A stretch of DNA of 64,000 nt from Symbiodinium natans. Its lineage: Eukaryota > Sar > Dinophyceae > Suessiales > Symbiodiniaceae. Positions 38,160-47,735 of this stretch are shown in pieces. How positions within the stretch are numbered: the first letter of the stretch is position 1; every line of letters starts with the position of its first letter. A model generated the notes under the pieces. That model searched no databases. It saw only the letters and a list, made by a program, of their open reading frames with translations, and had not been told where the DNA came from. Location: the NCBI GenBank assembly GCA_905221605.1, contig CAJNDS010002209.1, positions 124,001 to 188,000 of the forward strand, given 5' to 3'. Made by a program: the position numbers and the translations under genes.

Positions 38160-38709
38160 CTACTTCTTCACGATGATCCTTAAAATTGACAAATTTTCAG
38201 AATGAAAACGAACTGTGCATAGTCCCTGTGATGTCGACGACGCTGCTGCTGAACCACCTGCTGCCGCAGTTGTTGATGGTTCTTCCTCTGCAGCATCCAC
38301 GCTCTCTGCTTTGGCGTCCAGTGACGACCATCGCAGGTCATTGCTTTTCATCGTTTCCAGAAACTCTTCTGCCAATGGCAACAGAGGAACTCCATCACTG
38401 CTGAATGGACCGTCAACGCCATCAACATGTCCACCTTTTCAAGCATTTCAAGATATGTCTGTAAAACCGTGTTCAATGAATTCGGCAAAGCATCGCGAAA
38501 TGATCAAGCTAATTTTGTCCGTAAACTTGTCCACTGCTTGTCGCAGCCGCAGCTGGGAAAACCTCTTTGAGCTTCGACAAAGTGTAGGCCCGACTTTGCT
38601 TGGCACGTTTCTGTTGCCTCCTTTGCCCATGCGGGTAAAAACCTGATGGAGGGCGAGATGGAGAGCCTTCAGCCCTTGCAGACGATTGAACTCCAACACC
38701 CCGCTTCAA
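38160..38709 (-). pseudogene. Degenerate coding remnant, possibly MutS-like
   Basis: The minus strand reads LEFNRLQGLKALHLALHQ and, near 38500, DKFTDKISLIISRCFAEF. It then needs a frame change at about 38455 to continue YLEMLEKVDMLMALTVHS, and another near 38390 to LPLAEEFLETMKSNDLRW. The pattern F-x2-F...L-x2-(V/I)-D-x-L-x-(A/S)-L resembles the lever/clamp helices of eukaryotic MutS homologues, with an upstream SSK-R-F segment at the right distance. The resemblance is weak and from memory of the family. The region has no telomeric repeats inside. The plus strand is also open for 143 codons, so a plus-strand gene is not excluded. Confidence 0.28.
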
Positions 38710-38977
38710 CCCGTTAGGGTTTAGGGTTTAGAGGTTGAGGGTTCAGGGTTTGGGGTTGAGGGTTTCGGGTTTAGGTGGATCCGGGGGTAAGGCTGCAAGG
38801 AAGAGAGACTGTAGACCAGGAGCCTGCCTCTCGATCCTCCAAAACCCCAAAGCTTACTCGTAGGTTCATGCGTACTTCTCACCCCAATTTTACGCCTACC
38901 TATCACCAACTTAGATGGGGTTTAGTGCTTATTGGGATCTACGAGTAGGACATATGGGTACAAAGGGCTTATAGGGC

Positions 38978-39073
38978 TCAGGTTGGCTTAAGCCACAACC
39001 AGGTTGGCTCGGCCTGGTATGCGTGGACGTCGATGGACCTGCGACTCAGCGATACTTGAAGGTGTCCGACCCG
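38978..39073 (-). CDS. Exon candidate with stop codon
   Basis: 32 codons in phase 0 after acceptor CTACTCGCAG: VGHLQVSLSRRSIDVHAY then QAEPTWLWLKPT and TGA. Confidence 0.4.
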   Translation of the reverse strand, partial: RVGHLQVSLSRRSIDVHAYQAEPTWLWLKPT

Positions 39074-39401
39074 CTGCGAGTAGGGTTTAGGGTTTAGGCT
39101 TTAGGGTCTTGAATGAAACCTTTAAACCCTAGACCCCAAAGTTCCAATCCGGAGCCTTATGAAGCCATACCCTAAACGCCGGGCATTGTTTTGAGATTAG
39201 AGGCTTCGTCCCGATGTTGCGGATAACCTGCACCTCTGTTTCCCCCAACACATTAAAACCCTAGTAGGGGTTCAGGGTCCCCCGATGTGATCCTCACCAG
39301 CACCTAATTTCCCGAACTCGAACGGAAAAGAACACCCGAGAACTCCTAAAGACCTAAAAAACACCCCCCCCCCCCCAAAAAAAAAAAAAGGAAGCAACTG
39401 C

Positions 39402-39494
39402 GTGGAGGTTCATTGCTACTTGCAAGTAGGTTTTTAAGAAGGGCAGCCAGTGATAGCCTATAAGTCACTTATAAGTACCAATCAGCCTTCAAGC
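39402..39494. mobile_element. Family B inverted-repeat element
   Basis: GTGGAGGTTCATTGCTACTTGCAAG mirrored by ACTTATAAGTACCAATCAGCC. Confidence 0.7.
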
Positions 39495-39627
39495 AAGGTA
39501 AGCTGTCTGTGTTATTTAGCCCTAGCCTGGAGCCAAAGCCGTGCTTCTTGTCACGGGCAGGGCATGCAAACCCATACAACATGCTGCCTTATAGGGTTTC
39601 GAGCTTAGGAACCGAGAGCCCTAGAAC

Positions 39628-39770
39628 CTGAGTCCGCAAAGCTCTTTTCACACTTCCCTCTGTTCCCCGGCCAAGAAGAAACAACCCCCCGAGCCTCACG
39701 TCGTCCAGGGAGCCTGAACAAAGGCTTGCATGTGACACGACGCAGGGGAACAGTTGTTCAAAATACAAAA
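39628..39770 (-). CDS. Exon candidate
   Basis: About 48 open codons ending at donor GTTCTAG: FEQLFPCVVSHASLCSGS then LDDVRLGGLFLLGRG. The upstream border is not resolved. Confidence 0.35.
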
Positions 39771-39867
39771 ACAACCATAAGGTACCTTCCCGTTTTTCCC
39801 ACTACTCTTTTTTCCCAAGGGCGCATCCCTTGACACGACCTTTCTCGGCAACCGAACAAAACCCTAA

Positions 39868-39980
39868 ACTTAAGATGTTCCTCCTTATACTAACAGTCCT
39901 TAATAGGGATTATAGTACCCCCCCCCCCCACCCTATTAAAATACCGATTCCGGACTGTTACTATAAGTGGGAACATCCCA
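39868..39980. mobile_element. Family A inverted-repeat element
   Basis: TAAGATGTTCCTCCTTATACTAACAG mirrored by CTGTTACTATAAGTGGGAACATCCC. Confidence 0.8.
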
Positions 39981-40311
39981 ACCCTAAACCCTACGTCTCT
40001 TTGCAGGACTCCCTTCTCTCCGGTGTACTTCACTTCACAGTTCGCCCCTGGAGTACCCCTACAGGGCCAAGGATACACATAACACACCCACTGCGGGGCC
40101 TGAAGCCAATAACATATACACACATATATGTTGGGATGTTAGTACCAAGATCCCTGTCCTTGCACACCTTCTGCCCCGCCCCAGCCTGACACCCCTAAAC
40201 AAGCAGAGTGGGAACACAAGCCCGCCGCCATCCCGCAAGAACACCCAGAAGCAGTGAGAAACTCCAAATCCGGGCTTAGGGTTTAGGGTTTGCAGTCTGA
40301 GGGTTTCAGGT

Positions 40312-40677
40312 TTAGCATCTGAATCCAAAGCCCTTGAAGTCAAGGCACGTGGGTCGCCAACCAGCGCTCGCCACAACGCAGGCGGCCAGCTCAGCGGCAG
40401 CAAACTTCCTGCTGCTACTGGCATTCTTCAGGATTTTAGGGGTGTATTGGGATGTTCCCCCTTCTACTAACAATCCTCAATAGGGATTATAGTACCCCCG
40501 ATTATAATCCTGATTAAGGACTGCCAGTATAAGGGGGAAACATCCCAAGGGGTGTCGGTGGTTTAGGTTGTCGGGCCAATCCTTGGTAGGGGCGTCGAAA
40601 TTCTGGAAGGCTGCTTGCTCTAGGGCTCTGCGGCAGCACCGAACAGCCTCCTCTGTCTCCCGTGACGCGAGCAAGTC
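40312..40677 (-). CDS. Two exon candidates flanking a family A element
   Basis: Exon 40542-40677 (acceptor ACATGTAG) ends exactly at the element start (GGGAT/GTTTCC). Exon 40312-40425 follows acceptor AATCCTGAAG. A phase-compatible splice gives LARVTGDRGGCSVLPQ ... PPTPLG then PVAAGSLLPLSWPPALW. Other open frames (ETEEAVRCCRRALEQAAF; SSRKFAAAELAACVVAS, the latter with a stop) look at least as protein-like but do not join in phase. Confidence 0.4.
40447..40548. mobile_element. Family A inverted-repeat element, near-consensus
   Basis: TTGGGATGTTCCCCCTT ... TATAAGGGGGAAACATCCCAAG; arms about 45 nt each. Confidence 0.9.
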
Positions 40678-40968
40678 CTACATGTTGTTGCTTGTGTCGG
40701 TATTGCGCAGCCCGACACCCCAAACCCTAAGCCCTAAAATCCTGAACCCTACCTCAAGAACCCAAGACCTTTATCTTTGCAGGTTACTATAATAATAATA
40801 CCCTTTGTCGGACTCTTCGGTAACATGCAAGAAAGTAGGCTTTGGGTTCTTAAGGTGACCCCAAAACCCAAACCAAAATTGTTTCCGTGAGCCGTTCGGT
40901 CTGACGGAAAACATGTCTGCGCACTGCTGCGCGCCATTCGCCGCACAGAGTCCTAAACGGCAAACTTA

Positions 40969-41088
40969 CTTGGACTTTCATTTGGGTACTTATAAGTAGG
41001 GTTATGTACCTTAAACTCTTAAGGTAATAACCGTAGTTGCCCTGTACATATCACCTTACTTACTATAAGTACCCATGAACATCCAAGT
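40969..41088. mobile_element. Family B inverted-repeat element
   Basis: ACTTGGACTTTCATTTGGGTACTTATAAG mirrored by CTATAAGTACCCATGAACATCCAAGT. Confidence 0.8.
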
Positions 41089-41283
41089 ACCCTTAAACCT
41101 CGTCTTTGGGGGTCTACTTTGGGTTTAGCGGGTTTTAGGGTGGGTTTTAAGGTTTACAGAATTACAGAGTCCAAGTCTTAAAGAAACATGAACCCCGAAA
41201 GCCTCAATTAAGACTTAGACCTAAACCAGAAACAATCTTGAAGCCTCAGCAGTCCTCTTGTAGGGAAAGAGCGTAGGGCTTAC

Positions 41284-41523
41284 CCAGACCTTCAAATCTC
41301 CGTTGTTGGGCATCTTTGGGGGCATTCCAGGAAACCCTATAAATTATACACCCTGCCATCAAAGAATAACCCAGGAAAGAAAACAAACACGAAACCTGAA
41401 ACCTTGAACTCAACCGCGATGGCAGCTGGCCTGTGCGTAAGGCGAGGCCCAGGAGCGCCCCGAGGAAACCTGAGACTTCTTTTTGCGGGTCTTCGGGTCG
41501 TTCAAGGTCCCTTCATCTGAGCC
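41284..41523 (-). CDS. Two phase-compatible exon candidates
   Basis: Exon 41415-41523 (acceptor CCGGATTCAG) reads GSDEGTLNDPKTRKKKSQ to QASCHR and ends at donor GTTGAG. Exon 41284-41336 (acceptor TAATTTATAG) continues in phase with FPGMPPKMPNNGDLKVW to donor GTAAGC. Product unknown. This intron has little telomeric repeat. Confidence 0.45.
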
Positions 41524-41688
41524 CTGAATCCGGGAACCCTTCTATAGTCTCCTACGTTGCATAGCCCATAAAGCCCAAGGAATTTAAAGAAAGCAAGGGA
41601 CAATAATATTTAAGGGAGCATATATCTACCCCAAAATTTCAGGGCCTACCGAACGTTTCTTTAAGTATGTCATCAACTTGTGGGGCAC

Positions 41689-41752
41689 CTGGATGCTGCT
41701 GTGGCGGAGGGGTTGGGTTCGCACGACGGCTGCACGCGGAGGCCTCCAATTT
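41689..41752 (-). CDS. Exon candidate
   Basis: Acceptor GGGTTTAG, reading GGLRVQPSCEPNPSATAA, donor GTGCCC. Confidence 0.35.
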
Positions 41753-42187
41753 CTAAACCCTGAACTCAAACGAGGACACAGAGTCACCTAGGAATGGCAA
41801 AGGCCACCCTAAACCCTAAACCCTAAACCCTAAACCCTGAACCCAAAACCCTAAACACTTGTAGGCTCCATGAGACTTAGAAGTGAAGATGACTCAAAAT
41901 CCCTAAACCCTAAACCCTAAACCCTAAACCCTAAACCCTAAACCCTAAACCCTACAAAATGTATACCATCTATGTCCTGGCAGAGAAGCAACTTCCTCGG
42001 GGTCCCAGCGCGCAATTGGGGGACATGGACCCGTGAAGTGCCCAGAGCTCATACACAGAACGATTAGGTTTGTGGGTTTAGGGGTTTCGGGTTTGGGGTT
42101 TGAAGGTTTAGGGTTTGGCTTTGGGGGTTCGGGTTTAGGGTTTGGGGTGCAGGGTTGCGTTTAGTGTTCTTGGAGAGCACGCACGAC

Positions 42188-42264
42188 CTGTCGCTGGGGC
42201 TGGAGGCAACCATCCAACAGTGAATGGGCGACAAGCCCGACAGAAATCGCATCTCCGGAGACAG
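42188..42264 (-). CDS. Exon candidate
   Basis: Acceptor GTGTTTAG, reading PEMRFLSGLSPIHCWMVA, donor GTCGTG. Confidence 0.35.
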
Positions 42265-42395
42265 CTAAACACACCCCTAAACCCTAAACCCTAAACCCTA
42301 AACCCTAAACCCTAAACCCTAAAGCCCCTAGAGCCTAGAGCCCCTTGAACCCCTTATACACCAACCCCGCCCTCAGCCCCAAACCCCCAGGCCAC

Positions 42396-42476
42396 CCTTG
42401 TTTTGTTGGGCTGGGCGCTTGAGAAGTGAGCCTTAGAACCCCAAAAGATGGGAAAGGGCACCACTGGGCTACCAAG
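42396..42476. mobile_element. Family C inverted-repeat element (left arm lost)
   Basis: CACCCTTGTTTTGTTGGG centre and complete right arm CACCACTGGGCTACCAAG. Confidence 0.7.
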
Positions 42477-42576
42477 AATACCCCTAAACCCTAAACCCTA
42501 AACCCTAAACCCCCTCAAACCCCCTCAAACCCCCTCAAACCCCCTCAAACCCCCTCAAACCCTCAAACCCTCAAAC

Positions 42577-42685
42577 CCATGTGGCCGAGGAGCGGAGCAT
42601 TGAGAGGGCTTCGCGGCCGGCGCGGGAGATGTCTGGCGAGAGCATCCAGCAGTCCTCCCAAAACATCGAAGGGACTTTGAGGACG
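42577..42685 (-). CDS. Exon candidate
   Basis: About 36 codons: LKVPSMFWEDCWMLSPD then RAGREALSMLRSSATW. The plus strand is equally open (EERSIERASRPAREMSGE), so strand is uncertain. Confidence 0.28.
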
Positions 42686-42849
42686 AGCCCTAAACCCTAA
42701 ACCCACCCTAAACCCTAAAACCCTAAACCCTAAACCCTAAACCCTGTATGGCTTAGGGTTTCAGGGTTTAGGGTTTCGGGTTTAGGCTTAGGGCGCAGGC
42801 CCTGAGAGGGTTTTAGGAAGGCAGAGGGCTTTGGGGATGCGTGTGGGTT

Positions 42850-43092
42850 TGGGTTTAGGGTTTAGGGTTTAGGGTTTAGGGTTTAGGGTTTAGGGTTTAG
42901 GGTTTAGGGTTTAGGGTTTAGGGTTTAGGGTTTAGGGTTTAGGGTTTAGGGTTTAGGGTTTAGGGGTTTAGGGTTTAGGGGTTTAGGGTTTAGGCTTTAG
43001 GGCTTAGGGCTTAGGGCTTAGGGTTTAGGGTTTCCGGTTTAGGTTTAGGGTTCAGGGTTCAGGGTTCAGGGTTCAGGGTTTAGGGTTTAGGG
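42850..43092. repeat. Long TTTAGGG array with TTCAGGG and GCTTAGGG runs
   Basis: About 30 heptamers in a row, with variant runs at the distal end. Confidence 0.95.
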
Positions 43093-43215
43093 CCAGATAC
43101 GAGGCCGTGGGTCTGTTTTTGGCCTCAAAACACGGTTGAATTCCGGAGCCGTCGGAGAACCAAGCGTTTCCAAAGAATCTGCGAATGGATCCGAGAAGAA
43201 GTCCTAATCCAAAAG
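43093..43215 (-). CDS. Exon candidate
   Basis: About 40 open codons: GLLLGSIRRFFGNAWFSD then IQPCFEAKNRPTASYLA, directly next to the long array. Confidence 0.35.
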
Positions 43216-43499
43216 GCTAACCCTGAACCCCAAATGCTAAACCCTACAATTTGCTTAAGCCCCCCTCAAAAAAACAAAAGAGATAACAATCCCCATATAC
43301 TCCTCATGTTGAAGAATGATTTTTTTGGTGGGGCGGAGTGTTAGACAAGTAGTAGTAAGGTCCACCCTAGGGTTCTACAGACGGGCAGGGGGACCAAAGG
43401 CCTGAGGCTTAGGGCTTCTAGGGTTTATAGGGTTTATGCGGTTGAGAGCTGATGGGGTTTATATGGTTTATAGGGCTTGTAGGGTTTATATGGATTGTA

Positions 43500-43578
43500 G
43501 GAACCCTAAACCCTAAACCCTAAACCCTAAACCCTAAACCCTAAACCCTAAACCCTAAACCCTAAACCCTAAACCCTT
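43500..43578. repeat. (CCCTAAA)n block
   Basis: About eleven perfect heptamers. Confidence 0.95.
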
Positions 43579-43609
43579 GATAGGGTTTCTAGAGATTAGA
43601 GGATAAGAC

Positions 43610-43688
43610 CAGTCCCGATAGTCGCCGCTGTTCTCGCGGTTGTTGGGCGTGGGCACCATGAGGGGTAGGTAGGCGCTCTGGACATCGC
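43610..43688 (-). CDS. Exon candidate
   Basis: Acceptor CTTTTCAAG, reading DVQSAYLPLMVPTPNNR then ENSGDYRDW, donor GTCTTA. Confidence 0.42.
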
Positions 43689-43847
43689 CTTGAAAAGGGG
43701 GGGGGCGGACGGGGGTTTCGGGTTTAGGGTTGAGGGTTTAGGGTTTAGGGTTTAGGGTTTAGGATTTAGGGTTTAGGGTTGAGGGTTTCGGGGTATAGGG
43801 TTTTGGGGGTTAGACCCGCGAAGAAATGTGCCGAACCGCAGAACGCA

Positions 43848-43935
43848 AAGATGGTCACTTCTCCATATTATGGTCCCCTTTTTTCGTACCCTAAATACGA
43901 GGGGCCACCTTATCATATTAGCTCCAAAAAATCCC
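43848..43935. mobile_element. Family K element
   Basis: AGATGGTCACTTCTCCATATTATGGTCCCC, matching 8381-8470. Confidence 0.45.
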
Positions 43936-43970
43936 AAACCCTAAACCCTAAACCCTAAACCCTAAACCCA

Positions 43971-44022
43971 CGGGGTTCTGAGGCAACCTCCACAAACCAG
44001 GCTGCGGGCTCATAAGGCAAGC
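43971..44022 (-). CDS. Exon candidate
   Basis: Acceptor GATTGCCTAG, reading LPYEPAAWFVEVASEPR. Confidence 0.33.
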
Positions 44023-44059
44023 CTAGGCAATCAATAACCCGAAGCCCTGTACCCTCAAA

Positions 44060-44190
44060 CAAGGGTTTAGGGTTTAGGGTTTTAGGGTTTAGGGTTTAGG
44101 GTTTAGGGTTCAGGGTTCAGGGTTCAGGGTTCAGGGTTCAGGGTTCAGGGTTCAGGGTTCAGGGTTTAGGGTTTAGGGTTTAGGGTTTAG
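44060..44190. repeat. TTTAGGG/TTCAGGG array
   Basis: Eight consecutive TTCAGGG variants are embedded between canonical TTTAGGG units. Confidence 0.95.
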
Positions 44191-44195
44191 GCCAA

Positions 44196-44298
44196 AGCGG
44201 AAGCAAGGAACGAATGGCCATGTCCAGCGCTGCGCGATAGAGTCCTCCAGCGTCCTGTCTCCGGTCGAAAGAGCCAAAGGCGGAAGACACATGGTACC
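44196..44298 (-). CDS. Exon candidate
   Basis: Reads SSAFGSFDRRQDAGGLYRA then LDMAIRSLLPLW. A second frame is also open. Confidence 0.35.
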
Positions 44299-44381
44299 CA
44301 TTTAGGGTTTAGGGTTTAGGGTTTAGGGTTTAGGGTTTAGGGTTACAGGGCTCAGGATGGCTCAGGGTCAGTAGAACCTAC

Positions 44382-44450
44382 CGACGACATCCGACAACAC
44401 TTTTAGCTCGAGAGCCTTCGGGGGGCCTTCGTGCTTCAGGAGATGTAGCA
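44382..44450 (-). CDS. Exon candidate
   Basis: Acceptor AAACCCAAG, reading LHLLKHEGPPKALELKVL, donor GTAGGT. Flanked by two telomeric arrays. Confidence 0.4.
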
Positions 44451-44456
44451 CTTGGG

Positions 44457-44513
44457 TTTAGGGTTTAGGGTTTAGGGTTTAGGGTTTAGGGTTTAGGGTT
44501 TAGGGTTTAGGGC
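44457..44513. repeat. (TTTAGGG)n block
   Basis: Eight heptamers directly upstream (minus sense) of the acceptor at 44451. Confidence 0.95.
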
Positions 44514-44782
44514 ACTACTATTTGCTTAAGAACCCCAAAAGAAAAAGAATAGTGATCTAGGGTGCAAGGTCTACCTCAAATGCCCCCCACACTAGCCTGA
44601 GTCTGAGACGTGATGCGATTGAGAGATGGAAGCACACACATAGGTGCCGAAAGCCATCTTATGGTCTAGTGCTATATTAGACAGCCTGGGCCTAGGCAGG
44701 CCTCCCTCCGGATCCTTCCCCAACCTAAAACCTTTTTACCTGGGAACTCGCCAGCCCTAAGCCCTGAACCCAAAACACAAGC

Positions 44783-44833
44783 CAAGTTCGCAGGCTTTCG
44801 GCGCAGTTCAAGACCCATTGTAAAGGCGCGGGG
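44783..44833 (-). CDS. Exon candidate
   Basis: 17 codons after acceptor CTAAACAG: PRAFTMGLELRRKPANL, followed by GCTTGTG (GC donor). Confidence 0.35.
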
Positions 44834-45020
44834 CTGTTTAGAGTTTAGGGTTTAGGGTTTAGGGTTTAGGGGCTTTAGAGTTCGGGATTTCAGAGCCGGC
44901 ATCACGGAACAATTCGGGCCAACCCCGTCTGCCCTTGGACTTTCATCCTGAAACCCTAAACCTTCAATCCCTAAAGGTCATCAACCCTAAACCCTAAACC
45001 CCAAACCCTAAACCCTAAAC

Positions 45021-45121
45021 TCCAAGCTATGCGCTCGAAACCGAAGGACTCCCACAACAAAGGGGCCTCACCACCCTCGCCCTCGAACTCCACGGAAAAG
45101 GCAAAGTCACCACGCCTCCAT
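45021..45121 (-). CDS. Exon candidate
   Basis: Acceptor GCCAGTAAG, reading RRGDFAFSVEFEGEGGEAP then LLWESFGFERIAW, donor GTTTAG. Confidence 0.42.
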
Positions 45122-45424
45122 CTTACTGGCTCTTCATGCGGGAATGAGGGAAGTGTCTACAATCCCCCTACGTGTCTACCCTTGAAGGGATTGTGTAGGA
45201 CACCTATAATTCCTCAACCCTGAACCCTAAACCCTAAGGGCCTAGAAGGTCATGCTCGCTATCGGCTCACAGGTTAGAAACTTAGAGTCTCGCGGTTTAG
45301 GGTTTAAAAGGGCCCAGGGTCTGCAAGCACAAACCCTAAACTCCCCAAGGTGAGTGGTTATAGGGTTTAGGGTTTAGGGTTAAGGTTGAGGTTTTAGGTT
45401 TTGGGAGGTTTTAAGAGGTTATAG

Positions 45425-45555
45425 CTTGTAAAGAGCCTGTACTGCACATTCTGTTGGATTGACAGAAGTTTGAGTTCTGGCAGCTCCGCCATTGGCCTGC
45501 CGTGGTCGTTGCAAACTGAGTCTCGCCAGTAGAAGTACAATCTTGCAAACGCAAG
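45425..45555 (-). CDS. Exon candidate, frame unresolved
   Basis: Two minus-strand frames are open for about 42 codons: RLYFYWRDSVCNDHGRPMA... and FLRLQDCTSTGETQFATTT.... Confidence 0.3.
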
Positions 45556-46275
45556 AAGATGTTTAGGGTTTAGGGCTTAGGGACCTCTAAAACACGCACA
45601 CTGAGGCAAAGCTTAAACAAACTGAAACTTAACTAGCTTCTCAGCCGACACTCTTGCAAGACACCATGCAAGTAGTCATCCCAAGCCTCAAGCCCTAAAT
45701 CCTACACCCCGATACTCAGCACCCCACAACCTCCGACGACTTCCTAACTTCTTAACGCTATCTTCGTTTGGGGTTTAGAGCTTAGGATCCAGAGCACACA
45801 TACCCAATGAATACCCTGTAGAGGGGCTCCTTGCAAACTACACATAGATTTTGAAACCAAACATAGATACTACATGCACACATACAGACATTAAATCTAT
45901 ATATATATATATACATATTCATATACACACATCCAAAACTGTAAGCTCGGAAGTCCAGGTCTTACATACATACGTACATACCACGCATACACACATACCT
46001 GCCATCCTTAGACTGCGGGTTTAGGGTTTAGGGTTTAGGGTTTAGGGTTTAGGGTTTAGGGTTCAGGGCTTAAACCCTATAAACCCTAAACCATATAAAC
46101 CCTAAATCGTATGAGCCCTACACTTCTGAAGAGGAGAAGCCTTGGGCGAAATACCGCCCTCTGAATCCCAGCCAAGGCGCGGGAGCCGGAAATTCCAGGG
46201 GCCTTGCGGAAAAATCAGGGTTGGGGGGGGGGGGGGGGTAGGGTTTAGGGTTTGGGGGTTCGGGTTTTGGGTGTA

Positions 46276-46367
46276 GGGATGTTCCCGCTTGTACTAACAA
46301 CCCTTCATAGGGATTATAGTACCCCCTAGTATAATCCCTATTAAGGACTGCTAGTATAAGGTCGAAC
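46276..46367. mobile_element. Family A inverted-repeat element
   Basis: GGGATGTTCCCGCTTGTACTAACA mirrored by CTGCTAGTATAAGGTCGAACATCCC. Confidence 0.85.
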
Positions 46368-46441
46368 ATCCCAATCTTAGGGGTTGACACATTCCGGAGG
46401 GTCGTCAGATGCAAAAGAGCTTTGGCAGCAAGCATTTCAGG
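46368..46441 (-). CDS. Exon candidate abutting family A element
   Basis: Reads PEMLAAKALLHLTTLRNV to KIG and ends exactly at the family A splice position (GGGAT/GTTCGA). Confidence 0.4.
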
Positions 46442-47214
46442 CTTAGTATTTGGGGATTAGGGTTTAGGGTTTATAAAATTTAGGGTTTAGGGTTTAGGGC
46501 TTTTTATGCCTCTATCCCCAGACTCCCGAGGCCCCTGTGCTTTCAAAAGGACCCCATGCTCCTCCCCACCCCCCCTCCCCCCGCAGGGTTCACTCCGGGC
46601 TTCAGCTAATCAAAGGAAACTCGTCACGAATAATGACCCTGCATCACGTAGAGGGTTTAGGGGTTTTAGCAAGGGTTCAGGGCTTGGGGGTTAGGGTGCA
46701 GGGTTGGGACTGTCCCTAACTTGCCTGCACTTAAATGTTATCCTTGACTGAAGTAAAACTTTCAATTATTTCAAAAGAAGTCGACCACGATAAACCAAAC
46801 AGAACAGCGCCAAGCACCAGTATAAAACTTTACAGTGCCATTGGAAGCGATATTGTTTCAAGCAAGAACATTGCTTGAGCTATTCAAACACCCACCCTCG
46901 AAAACAAACCACAAAAGCAGCTCAACCCTGCAAGCCCCTTAATGATAACAAAAGGCCATGACCCTAAACAGGCTCTAAAGAGCACGGGGCGGCGTGAGAC
47001 GCTCAAACCCCAAGCCCTGAACCCTCAACCCGAATCCCTAGACCCCGAACTCCTAAACCCTGACCACCCTAAAGCCTAAACTCTGAACCCTGAACCCCCA
47101 AACCCTAAATTAAAAAAAAAAAACTAAACCCTAAACACCAAACCCTAAACCCCAAGCCCCTAAACCCTAAACCCCTACACCCTAAACCCTAACCCTAAAC
47201 CCTAAACCCCGAAC

Positions 47215-47310
47215 CGGGCGCCCGGGCTCCAAGTCCGAATCTTTTGGTAAAGCTGGCCGAAGAGCGACGACCTCCCCAGGGGGTCGCTGCTCCGACGCGC
47301 CTGGCGGGTT
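47215..47310 (-). CDS. Exon candidate
   Basis: 32 codons in phase 0 between acceptor GTCGCCCAG and donor GTTCGG: GASEQRPPGEVVALRPAL then PKDSDLEPG. Confidence 0.42.
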
Positions 47311-47735
47311 CTGGGCGACGTTAGGGTTTTATGGTTCAGGGTTTCAGGGTTCAGGGTTCAGGGTTTAGGGTTTAGGGTTGAGGGTTGAGGGTTTAGGGAT
47401 TTAGGGTTTAGGGGTACAAGTAGGGTTCTAAGTAGGGTGACTCTGGTTAGAACCTTCTTGTTAGGGCACCTAGAACCCTACAGGGTGTAGGGTTATTGGG
47501 TTTAGGAAGGGCAAAGGGTCGGCACCAAGTACTATGCAAACTCCAGGCCGCGAACCCGATGTCCCTCCCACGCCAGGTTTTTTTCAAAATGGCCCCGCAA
47601 CGCGTATTAAGAGAGCCGTGCATCTTCAGGGGGGCGGGAAAGATCAGGAGGAAGGGAGTTTAGGGTTCAGGGTTCAGGGTTTCGGATTTAGGGTTCAGGG
47701 TTTAGGTTTCACGGGACTGCACAGGGACCCTTTTC

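Noticed and set aside
38215-38646. 143-codon plus-strand frame with Ala/Ser-rich start
   Set aside because: Not excluded, but the minus strand shows more family-like sequence; kept only as the alternative in the pseudogene entry.
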